Translations under genes and position numbers: made by a program
In this document: positions 1 to 5,609 of the stretch, piece by piece
How the letters are laid out: every line of letters begins with the position of its first letter
Numbering within the stretch: position 1 is the first letter of the stretch
The notes under the pieces: model-generated
Seen by the model: only the letters and a program-made list of their open reading frames with translations
Database searches by the model: none
What the model was told of the DNA's origin: nothing
From: Candidatus Aminicenantota bacterium
GTDB taxonomy: Bacteria > Acidobacteriota > Aminicenantia > S016-38
Length of the DNA stretch: 5,891 bases
NCBI GenBank assembly: GCA_027062035.1
Contig: JAMOUL010000320.1
Location: forward strand, 1-5,891
Reading direction: 5' to 3'

Positions 1-5
1 TGTTA

Positions 6-34
6 CTGACATATTAAAAAATTTCCCGTATAAC
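6..34 (+). promoter_or_regulatory. Candidate sigma-70-type promoter for the peptide/propeller operon
   Basis: A CTGACA box at 6-11 (5 of 6 to TTGACA) is followed after 17 bp by TATAAC at 29-34 (5 of 6 to TATAAT). A perfect TATAAT lies just downstream at 41-46 but has no good -35 at the right distance, so the exact start is uncertain. The AT-rich setting makes chance matches likely. Either choice leaves a leader of about 100 nt before the first gene, and that leader contains the hairpins described separately. Confidence 0.3.
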
Positions 35-47
35 CTCGCATATAATA

Positions 48-120
48 AGCCTTCAGGCTAAATAATGTCTGGCACATAATTTGCTTTTTAAAATTTCCTG
101 CGGGCTTCAAGCCATGCAGG
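48..120 (+). promoter_or_regulatory. Structured 5' leader with two small hairpins
   Basis: The first hairpin is AGCC (48-51), loop TTCA, GGCT (56-59). The second is larger: CCTGC (97-101) pairs with GCAGG (116-120) and encloses GGCT (103-106), loop TCA, AGCC (110-113), with a small internal bulge. The arms of one hairpin can also pair with those of the other (AAGCC 47-51 with GGCTT 103-107, GGCT 56-59 with AGCC 110-113), so two alternative folds exist. The second hairpin ends 10 nt before the AAGGAGG ribosome site at 131-137. No T-run follows either hairpin, so neither is a + strand intrinsic terminator. A regulatory role is inference only. Confidence 0.3.
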
Positions 121-144
121 CAAAAAACATAAGGAGGGCGAAAA

Positions 145-417
145 ATGAAGGAGAAACTTTTATTTATTCTCCTAATAATTGGTTTACTCCTATCTTTCTC
201 AATCATTGGGTCTGCTCTACACAACGACTCAAAACTTCTCCCAGGCTTAAACGCAGTTGACATTAACTCACTTGTAGGGGGAAAGGTTGCCCCAAAAAAA
301 GTTAAATATTGGTGCGTTTACTGGGATGGTATGGATCTCGGTGGAAACCATTGTTATACCATGGCAGTAAACTGTCTGGAAATTTACTGCAAAAAATATA
401 TAGTGCCTGATGATTGA
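145..417 (+). CDS. Small exported four-cysteine peptide precursor, NVEALA-like
   Basis: This 90-aa protein has a strong start: AAGGAGG at 131-137, 7 nt before ATG. Residues 1-4 are charged and residues 5-24 form a hydrophobic segment ending in GSA-L, so it has a Sec-type signal or membrane anchor. Next comes L35-N-A-V-D-I-N-S-L-V-G45-G46, which resembles the N-V-E-A-L-A segment of the Bacteroidota NVEALA peptide family and also has the spacing of double-glycine leaders (hydrophobic at -12, -7 and -4, acidic at -8, GG at -2/-1). The remaining 44 residues are rich in Trp and Tyr and carry four cysteines (C57, C70, C77, C82), enough for two disulfides. The propeller gene starts 11 bp downstream. 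NVEALA peptides are known to sit next to 6-bladed propeller genes, which supports the assignment although similarity is weak. I see no C39 exporter-peptidase or modification enzyme nearby. The function is unknown. Confidence 0.75.
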   Translation: MKEKLLFILLIIGLLLSFSIIGSALHNDSKLLPGLNAVDINSLVGGKVAPKKVKYWCVYWDGMDLGGNHCYTMAVNCLEIYCKKYIVPDD

Positions 418-428
418 TTAAAATCCAG

Positions 429-1529
429 ATGCGGAAACTCATATTTACTGTTCTGACAGTCAGTATACTGTTTTCAGCACCCCGGCGGTTTTTAAAATAC
501 ATAAAAACTATTTATCTGAAAGGTAGCAGTGAAAACATTCGATTGCTCTGTGACGCAAAGTATGACGAAGGTTATTTTTACATCCTGGATCCAGCCTCAC
601 AGTACAAACTGAAAATTTACGACGTCTCAGGAAAATTCATAAAGGAAATGGCACGGAAGGGAAGTGGACCGGGGGAATTCCTGGAACCCATTGGCTTTGG
701 AATATACAAAGACAGGATGGTAATAGCAGAAAAAAGAACATTCGACTACGTAATTCTGGACAAAAAAACACTACAGAATGTGTATAAGAAATTCACCAAC
801 TTCAAAATGGGATTCTGCAATGTCGATTTAATATTAACGGAAAATAAGCTCATCACATCAGACTGGTACATAAGGTTCCTCACCACTGGTAAGGATGAAA
901 CATTTCATGGGGTGGTCTACGATCTTGTAAAGGGCAAAAAGAAACTGCTATGGAAGAACATTTACTGGAAAACCACTAAAAAAGCACTTACCAATTCAAA
1001 GATTGACGTTGCTCCAGATGGAAAGATTTACATGGTCTACAATCAGCCTCTTATTCTCAGGGTTTACTCAGAAAATGGAAGGCCTTTAATGGAGAAGGAA
1101 ATAGATATAGAAAACTACATCTATCCAACCAGGGTAGAAATAGAAAGTTTTCACCACTTCCTTAAAAGCTGGGACCATAAGGATAAAGAAAATTATCTTA
1201 ATTATATTCAGAATTGGGTGGAAAGGTACTCCTGGCTCCAGAAGGTTGTGGTAAAAAATAAATACATTTTTATCTTCTTCCGAAACTATGACGAGGACAT
1301 TGATGGCTGGAAACTCTGGTATGCTGTTGTTGACAGAAAGGGAAATCTGGTTAGAAAAGAGACACCGCTCAGGAGTCGATTGGCCGGCGGGGACTTCTGG
1401 ATAGATGCGATAACCCCTGCAATAAGGATTTTTTATTCACCTGACAAGAAATTTCTTTACATTGCAAGACAGAAGGACGATGAAGAAGAAGATATTTCTA
1501 TAGAAGTCTATCGCTTTATTGTTAAATGA
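429..1529 (+). CDS. Exported 6-bladed beta-propeller protein
   Basis: The 366-aa product begins with a signal peptide (MRKL, then a hydrophobic stretch to about residue 17, cleavage likely after F-S-A). There is no lipobox cysteine, unlike many Bacteroidota relatives. R76-K-G-S-G-P-G-E-F84 is the hallmark motif of the 6-bladed beta-propeller family related to DUF5128. Blade-like repeats are visible, with strands ending in aromatic-Ile-Leu-Asp or Val-Tyr-Asp followed by polar turns: Y-F-Y-I-L-D near 49-54, L-K-I-Y-D-V-S-G-K-F near 61-70, D-Y-V-I-L-D-K near 106-112, V-A-P-D-G-K-I-Y near 194-201 and Y-S-P-D-K-K-F-L-Y near 336-344. The length fits one propeller. It probably binds a ligand or partner outside the cytoplasm; no catalytic residues are evident. 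A TTG at 414 would add five residues and overlap the preceding stop, but ATG 429 gives a cleaner signal peptide. No clear Shine-Dalgarno precedes either start, so translation is probably coupled to the peptide gene. Confidence 0.85.
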   Translation: MRKLIFTVLTVSILFSAPRRFLKYIKTIYLKGSSENIRLLCDAKYDEGYFYILDPASQYKLKIYDVSGKFIKEMARKGSGPGEFLEPIGFGIYKDRMVIAEKRTFDYVILDKKTLQNVYKKFTNFKMGFCNVDLILTENKLITSDWYIRFLTTGKDETFHGVVYDLVKGKKKLLWKNIYWKTTKKALTNSKIDVAPDGKIYMVYNQPLILRVYSENGRPLMEKEIDIENYIYPTRVEIESFHHFLKSWDHKDKENYLNYIQNWVERYSWLQKVVVKNKYIFIFFRNYDEDIDGWKLWYAVVDRKGNLVRKETPLRSRLAGGDFWIDAITPAIRIFYSPDKKFLYIARQKDDEEEDISIEVYRFIVK

Positions 1530-1951
1530 AAAAAAGCTGGTGGATTGCTATCGCTATTGTTTCTATTATCCTCAACCTTTATCTCAGCTATTCCATTCTT
1601 AATTTTAGCAGAAATAAATCAGGGGAAATAGGAACTCAATTAAAACCTTCCAAACACTGTAAGTTTATTGCTGTCCTCTTTATTCCACGCAATACATGTT
1701 ATCCTGTAGATGAGTTTGAGAATTATCTGAAAAAATTCAGACATGTATGCGTCATAAGAAAAATATTTCAGGAAAAAAATAATCGTATTTTCCTTAAATA
1801 TACAGGCTTTTCTCCTTCCCTTCTGTTATTCACTTCCCGGGGAGACCTCATACTGTCAATCCCCCTTGAAAAAAGCAGCTCCCAGGAAACCAAATTACTT
1901 TTGAAAATATGGATATCAAGACTGGAGGCACTCAACGAACAGAGCGATTGA
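1526..1951 (+). CDS. Membrane-anchored thioredoxin-like protein with degenerate active site
   Basis: The 141-aa protein starts inside the stop of the propeller gene (ATGA overlap), which points to translational coupling. Residues 4-26 form a single membrane anchor after MKKS, placing the rest outside the cytoplasm. Residues 47-71 read as a hydrophobic strand followed by T-C58-Y-P-V61-D and a helix, matching the thioredoxin W-C-G-P-C-K region with the second cysteine replaced by Val. G-F-S-P97-S-L-L-L-F-T-S-R-G-D at 94-107 matches the cis-proline strand of thioredoxins (I-P-T-L-L-L-F-x-x-G), and a final amphipathic helix follows (119-137). Two other cysteines (C45, C75) could act as partners. 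About 110 residues after the anchor is a normal size for the fold. A classical disulfide reductase is unlikely, but a single-cysteine isomerase, reductase-like or binding role remains possible. The fold is inferred from pattern alone. Confidence 0.7.
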   Translation: MKKSWWIAIAIVSIILNLYLSYSILNFSRNKSGEIGTQLKPSKHCKFIAVLFIPRNTCYPVDEFENYLKKFRHVCVIRKIFQEKNNRIFLKYTGFSPSLLLFTSRGDLILSIPLEKSSSQETKLLLKIWISRLEALNEQSD

Positions 1952-2405
1952 CTTCCTTCATTAGGATCGCTATTATAATTTCCCGGGCAAAGAAATTTTC
2001 CCTTTTGCCTGTTACGCCATCATAGACGTCTATATTGTATCCCTCTCCTTTTCTTTTATAATAGATTAAAAATGGGTACAGGATAGATTCCATTAACTCC
2101 AGACTTTCCATGCGCTTTTTAAAAAATATACTGACAGGAAAACGGGCCTCCTGTAGAGCAATTTCTTTTGCTTCCTGTTGACTTATTTCTACATTTATCT
2201 CAAAGTTCTTCTCTTCCCCTTTATCCAGAATCCACGGCTCCACCCTTACAGTCTTTCCCTTTATTCCATCCACCATCACAAAAATTTCCCTTCCACCGCT
2301 ATAAATGGCACGGAAAACAAAAAAGGGAAGGTGTATCACTTCTTTTTTCAGATAGTGAACCGGGGCCTTTTTACCCTCGGTCACTAAAGGTGGAATGACC
2401 TTCAT
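1932..2405 (-). CDS. Conserved-looking soluble protein with an internal repeat, unknown function
   Basis: The product has 157 aa, with no signal peptide and no convincing membrane helix, so it is probably cytoplasmic. Two segments resemble each other. L-P27-F-F-V-F near 26-31 leads to V-D46-G-I-K-G-K51, and Y-P111-F-L-I-Y near 110-115 leads to Y-D129-G-V-T-G-K134, with nearly equal spacing (19 and 18 residues from Pro to Asp). Between them lies an acidic helix (75-88, Q-Q-E-A-K-E-I-A-L-Q-E-A). The pattern of a strand after Pro-aromatic, then a polar turn, then D-G-x-x-G-K recalls small beta-sheet domains fused to zinc ribbons or membrane proteins, but I cannot name the family. Its ATG overlaps the stop of the upstream 60-aa gene (ATGA), so it is the last member of the symporter operon. 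Its 3' end overlaps the convergent thioredoxin-like gene by 20 bp. Confidence 0.8.
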   Translation of the reverse strand: MKVIPPLVTEGKKAPVHYLKKEVIHLPFFVFRAIYSGGREIFVMVDGIKGKTVRVEPWILDKGEEKNFEINVEISQQEAKEIALQEARFPVSIFFKKRMESLELMESILYPFLIYYKRKGEGYNIDVYDGVTGKRENFFAREIIIAILMKEVNRSVR

Positions 2406-2584
2406 TTGACCTGTTTGTGATCAAGATAGAAGAAGAATAGAGCCATGGCGATAAGTGTAAGTCCGGAAACCAGGTTTATGGTTCTTGAAATCCCCTTCTC
2501 TACTATTAACGCTGAGAGCGCAACTATACTGCCAAAAATTCCCCAGAAAATACCAATTATTCCAAATGCCCTTAGCTTCTTCAT
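2402..2584 (-). CDS. Small two-helix membrane protein (60 aa)
   Basis: The 60-aa product has two hydrophobic segments, about residues 7-27 and 35-53, separated by a short polar loop (E-K-G-I-S-R-T) and flanked by MKKLR and D-H-K-Q-V-K. This predicts a helical hairpin with both ends on the same side. The ribosome site GAGGTGA (2594-2588) overlaps the stop codon of the preceding 67-aa gene, and its own stop overlaps the next start as ATGA, so it is embedded in the operon and very likely translated. No known family is recognised. By position it may be an accessory protein of the symporter or of the 157-aa protein; this is inference. Confidence 0.75.
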   Translation of the reverse strand: MKKLRAFGIIGIFWGIFGSIVALSALIVEKGISRTINLVSGLTLIAMALFFFYLDHKQVK

Positions 2585-2592
2585 CCTTCACC

Positions 2593-2796
2593 TCAAAATA
2601 TAATATAGAGGATAATCTGGATCCCTATAAGAAATACTGCCCATAATCTTAAATCGCGCCACTTCTTTTTGTTCTCCGCTCCTCTGTATATGTATTCCCG
2701 GGGTCTGGTTATCACCCATATTGCAAGAAGCACATAAAGTCCTCCTGCTATTATTTTTGCCCAGTAAAGGGGAATACTTTTAAAAAATTCACCCAT
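2593..2796 (-). CDS. Small two-helix membrane protein, possible symporter accessory subunit
   Basis: The 67-aa product has hydrophobic segments at about 13-29 and 50-66, joined by a strongly charged loop with R-P-R-E-Y-I-Y-R and K-K-K-W-R-D-L-R. The positive charges suggest a cytoplasmic loop. Its start lies 8 bp inside the end of the symporter gene, and its Shine-Dalgarno AGGAGG (2806-2801) is within the last symporter codons, so it is tightly coupled to the transporter. Other Na+/solute symporters are known to have small two-helix partners (the DUF485 protein YjcH beside ActP; the DUF4212 small subunit). This protein is shorter and I see no direct match, so a subunit role is inferred from topology and position only. 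Confidence 0.78.
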   Translation of the reverse strand: MGEFFKSIPLYWAKIIAGGLYVLLAIWVITRPREYIYRGAENKKKWRDLRLWAVFLIGIQIILYIIF

Positions 2797-4306
2797 TTAT
2801 CCTCCTCTCCACAGCTGCTTTAAATTCGCTATCCTTTTCAAGGTACCTGTAGACCAATCCTCTCAGCTTTTCTGGAGGCTCTGGTGGAGTTAGAAGGCTT
2901 ACAAAAACATTAACTCCAAGGGAAATCACGAAGGACCACCAGGCAACATAGAGAAAGTTAACCCTGAACAGGGAAAGGATTACTGCTGATATAACGCCAA
3001 GAACAAGCCCCCAAAGACCTCCCCATCCTGTAGACCTCCACCACAAAACACCAAGGAGCAACGTAGCAAGGGTTGGTCCCTGAAAGAAGGACAGGAGAGT
3101 TTGCATAGCAACATAAATCCCTGGAAATTTTTCTGTAAAGGGTGCAAAGGCCACTCCAAAAACTATGAAAGCAAAGGTGAGTATTCTACCGAACACAAGG
3201 TAATGCTTATCAGAAGCATCCTTTTTAATGTATTTCTGATAAATGTCTCTTGTCCAGAGGGTGGCTGCAGAGTTCAGGGTAGAATCCACACTGGAATGAA
3301 GCGCAGCTATAAATGCCACAAAGACCAGTCCGCCAAGTCCAGGTGGAAGGAAATTCTTAACCACCCAGGGAAGGGCCTGGTCAGGATTGGTAATAGCTCC
3401 TGGAGGTGCGAACTTCAGGGCAAAAAAGCCTGGAAGCACCACGAGGATGGGAATGAGGGTCTTCGGAAAAGCTGCAAACATCATCCCTGCCTTTGCATCC
3501 CACTCACTTCTGGCACCGAGAGCCCTCTGAATTATAGACTGATTGGCACACCACCACGCCGGTGAAAGGACAAGACCAAGGCCCAGTATCATACCCAGCC
3601 ATGGATATGCAGGATTATCCAGGGGCAGAAATATCTTCAGATGCTGGGGATGGGTGGCTCTTAACGCTGCAAAAAATGGTGCAATACCCCCTGCCTTTAT
3701 AAACCCAACGGCAGCAACTGCAAATCCTCCCACAAACATTATTCCCAGTTGAACCACGTCGGTTATGGCAACAGCTGCCAGCCCTCCGGAAATGGTATAA
3801 ACTCCTACAACAACAGCGGTTACCACAATACTCATTCCGATTGACCATCCCAGATAGGTGTGAAGCATTATTCCAGAGGCCCAGAAGAATATTCCCAGGA
3901 GCATAACAAGGAACACTCCGTAGATAACCGCTTCTATCACCCTTACAGACTCTTTGTATCTTTTACCCAGGAACTCGGGCACGGTGTAAACCTTATTCTT
4001 CCAGTAGTAGGGAACTATTATGAGGGCAGAAACTATCATCGCTGGAATGGCCCCAAGCCATTCATAATTGGCCTGGGCAATGCCGAAACGGTAAGCTCCA
4101 CCCGCAGCACCAATGTAATCGTACGCTCCTATATTGGTTCCTATTATGGACATCCCTATTACCCACCAGGATAGAGCTCTACCTGCCAGAAAGTAGTCCT
4201 CTGTGCTTTCCACCAGTTTCCTGAAAAGAAGCCCGAATGTAAAAATGGAGAGCAAATACACAATTACGAGAAAAACATCGATATGTTGTACCAGTAGCTC
4301 TTTCAT
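2789..4306 (-). CDS. SGLT-type Na+/solute symporter (SSS family)
   Basis: This 505-aa protein has about 13 membrane helices and belongs to the solute:sodium symporter family, closest in pattern to the SGLT branch. Signatures in order: Y-F-L-A-G-R (38-43); N58-I-G-A-Y-D-Y-I-G66 in the broken first core helix; Y81-E-W; Y-T-V-P-E-F-L-G-K-R-Y (107-117); W251-W-C-A-N-Q-S-I-I-Q-R; A-A-F-P-K282; A335-L-H-S338-S339-V-D-S-T-L-N-S followed by D-I-Y. Compared with Vibrio vSGLT from memory, the Na2 residues A361/S364/S365 are kept (A335, S338, S339), as are E88 (E82), K294 (K282) and Q428 (Q402). The sugar contacts Q69, N260 and Y263 become D63, S248 and W251. The substrate is therefore uncertain: sugar, inositol or another small organic solute. 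It ends soon after helix 13, without a final helix as in SGLTs. Its ATG overlaps the stop of the M24 gene (ATGA), with only a weak GGAG upstream, indicating coupled expression. Confidence 0.93.
   Translation of the reverse strand: MKELLVQHIDVFLVIVYLLSIFTFGLLFRKLVESTEDYFLAGRALSWWVIGMSIIGTNIGAYDYIGAAGGAYRFGIAQANYEWLGAIPAMIVSALIIVPYYWKNKVYTVPEFLGKRYKESVRVIEAVIYGVFLVMLLGIFFWASGIMLHTYLGWSIGMSIVVTAVVVGVYTISGGLAAVAITDVVQLGIMFVGGFAVAAVGFIKAGGIAPFFAALRATHPQHLKIFLPLDNPAYPWLGMILGLGLVLSPAWWCANQSIIQRALGARSEWDAKAGMMFAAFPKTLIPILVVLPGFFALKFAPPGAITNPDQALPWVVKNFLPPGLGGLVFVAFIAALHSSVDSTLNSAATLWTRDIYQKYIKKDASDKHYLVFGRILTFAFIVFGVAFAPFTEKFPGIYVAMQTLLSFFQGPTLATLLLGVLWWRSTGWGGLWGLVLGVISAVILSLFRVNFLYVAWWSFVISLGVNVFVSLLTPPEPPEKLRGLVYRYLEKDSEFKAAVERRING
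2801..2806 (-). promoter_or_regulatory. Ribosome binding site inside the symporter 3' end
   Basis: On the minus strand AGGAGG lies 4 nt before the ATG of the 67-aa membrane protein and encodes two arginines near the symporter C-terminus (R-R-I-N-G). It fixes the start of the small gene and shows it is a deliberate coding sequence. Confidence 0.7.
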
Positions 4307-5478
4307 CTTATTAAAATCTCCGGAACTTTAAATTTTTTGCCTTTATATTCAACTTCCTTATAAGGCCATTTGCCTGTATACGTAAGGACTTCCACCCCAT
4401 TCCTGGTCACAAGGACGGTATCCTCCACCTTTGCCCCTTCAAGGGTTGGATTGAAGGCAAATGCCTGATTTAGATGAACCACCTCTTTGCTCTTAAGAGT
4501 GGCTATATATTCCCTCTCATTATATCCAATTGCCCCGCCCTGATGATGTTTTTCCCATTCATCCGGATGTCCGTATTTCCCATAGACTGATATAGCCTCT
4601 TTAAAGACCCTTGCAACACTGGCGCCTGGCCTGAGGCCGTACATAAAGGCAGCATAAACCTTTTCAGCAACTTCCTGACGTTTCTTAATAGATTCAGGAA
4701 GAGGACTAAAATGAACGAGCCTGGTAACCGCGACTACCAGCCCGTATTTTTTTGCACATATATTTATTTGAGCGTATTTCTTCAGTCTTCGTCCCTTTGG
4801 AATTACATGACGATATTTCAAGATACCCTCATCAACCCCTATTAGAAGAACTGTTGGAACCAGCCCCCTCTTATAAAGTTCAAAGGCAGTGAGGGCCCTT
4901 ATTTCCTCTTCGGTCATGCCGGGTTGAACCTTCCGCGCGACCACCTCAGCTGCTTCGGCGGCTAACCTGCTTACCTCTCTATACCTGTTTATCTCCTCTG
5001 AAGTAAGAACGTATCTGAGCTTTTTAAACTGATTCTCAATGTAGATTGTATCCGGGAGACGCAGATCAGACGCAAGGCCAGGTCCTCCAAGTTTCCTTGA
5101 TAGTAGCAATTTTTCGCCCTTATCTATGTCCTGATACCATTTAAAAACTACGGGTTCCACATTAAAGCCCTTCAGTTCTTCATCCATAAACCTCTGAACC
5201 TCATCATTGGGTGCAAGTAAATATACCTTTTTTCGGGTTACTAGGAGGGAAACAGTGCCTGTCTCTGATGCAATAACCACAGTATTTGTTCCCCCCGCTG
5301 TTAACCATGCAAAATTTCTCTGGGTCGAAAGAAGAATTCCGGTCAAACCACGTGAAAGCATAAACTCTCTGACCTTTCTTACCTTGGTTTCAAATTCCCT
5401 TGCCCTTATTTTCCACTCTGAGTTACCCGCAAAGGCCAAAAACGAAAATAAAAGGAAAAAAACTATTCCCCGTTTCAT
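4303..5478 (-). CDS. Exported M24 (pita-bread fold) family protein lacking most metal ligands
   Basis: The 391-aa product starts with a clear signal peptide (MKRG, hydrophobic to residue 16, cleavage near A-F-A-G18), unusual for M24 enzymes, which are mostly cytoplasmic. Residues about 28-155 match a creatinase/prolidase N-terminal domain, and about 160-370 match the M24 catalytic domain. Aligned by eye with aminopeptidase P, the five metal ligands D260, D271, H354, E383 and E406 correspond to N239, A250, G315, N343 and E352, so only the last is kept (in K-V-E352-D-T-V-L-V-T). H224 in K-Y-R-H fits the conserved active-site His shared with creatinase. H311-H-Q-G-G-A-I-G-Y319-N-E-R-E323 replaces the G-H-G-I-G-L-x-x-H-E loop. 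The ordered substitutions suggest a specialised metal-free enzyme, like creatinase, or a binding protein rather than a decaying gene. GAGGTGA at 5488-5482 supports the start. It is the first gene of the operon and overlaps the symporter gene by 4 bp, suggesting it acts on the transported solute. Confidence 0.88.
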   Translation of the reverse strand: MKRGIVFFLLFSFLAFAGNSEWKIRAREFETKVRKVREFMLSRGLTGILLSTQRNFAWLTAGGTNTVVIASETGTVSLLVTRKKVYLLAPNDEVQRFMDEELKGFNVEPVVFKWYQDIDKGEKLLLSRKLGGPGLASDLRLPDTIYIENQFKKLRYVLTSEEINRYREVSRLAAEAAEVVARKVQPGMTEEEIRALTAFELYKRGLVPTVLLIGVDEGILKYRHVIPKGRRLKKYAQINICAKKYGLVVAVTRLVHFSPLPESIKKRQEVAEKVYAAFMYGLRPGASVARVFKEAISVYGKYGHPDEWEKHHQGGAIGYNEREYIATLKSKEVVHLNQAFAFNPTLEGAKVEDTVLVTRNGVEVLTYTGKWPYKEVEYKGKKFKVPEILIR

Positions 5479-5519
5479 GCTTCACCTCTGTTAGTAAAAT
5501 GAACATTAAACCTGGAAAA

Positions 5520-5549
5520 AGGGTAACAGATTTTTTTTTCGACTGTCAA
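5520..5549 (-). promoter_or_regulatory. Candidate promoter for the M24/symporter operon
   Basis: The minus strand carries a perfect TTGACA (5549-5544). After 18 bp comes TACCCT (5525-5520), only 3 of 6 to TATAAT but preceded by TGT, an extended -10 element. A nine-base A-run lies in the spacer. An alternative -10, TTTAAT at 5510-5505, lacks a matching -35. The position, about 40 bp upstream of the M24 start codon, suits an operon promoter. No terminator or gene end intervenes. Confidence 0.35.
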
Positions 5550-5564
5550 AACTTCCTTAAAAAC

Positions 5565-5593
5565 TGGAAAGCCCCTCTGCACATTTTTATAAT
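5565..5593 (+). promoter_or_regulatory. Candidate promoter for the right-edge gene
   Basis: TGGAAA at 5565-5570 (4 of 6 to TTGACA) is followed after 17 bp by a perfect TATAAT at 5588-5593. Transcription would begin near 5600, right at the GGAGG ribosome site, giving a leader of only about 10 nt. It lies back to back with the candidate minus-strand promoter, so the two directions may be regulated from shared DNA. Confidence 0.4.
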
Positions 5594-5609
5594 GGGATAT
5601 GGAGGAAAG

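Noticed and set aside
97..121. Leader hairpin as an intrinsic terminator of a gene left of the window
   Set aside because: The stem is followed by an A-run, not a T-run, on the + strand, and the minus-strand sequence after it has no clean T-tract.
414..428. TTG start for the propeller gene overlapping the peptide stop codon
   Set aside because: It lacks a Shine-Dalgarno and only adds MIKIQ before a complete signal peptide that starts at ATG 429. It remains possible but is less likely.
1985..2011. Hairpin GGCAAA ... TTTGCC just beyond the convergent overlap
   Set aside because: The stem is six pairs with a 12-nt loop, has no T-run after it on either strand, and lies within the 157-aa coding sequence; not a credible terminator.
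2168..2398. Open frames on the + strand opposite the 157-aa gene
   Set aside because: Compositionally biased translations (runs of Pro, Ser, Leu) with no ribosome site; the minus-strand gene is fixed by overlaps at its upstream end.
3101..3565. 154-codon open frame antisense to the symporter
   Set aside because: Its translation is rich in Cys, Lys, His and Gly without domain logic, and the opposite strand encodes an unmistakable transporter; it is a shadow frame.
5592..5609. Earlier in-frame ATG for the right-edge gene
   Set aside because: It lies inside the TATAAT box and before the GGAGG site; ATG 5610 has correct spacing and starts a normal signal peptide.
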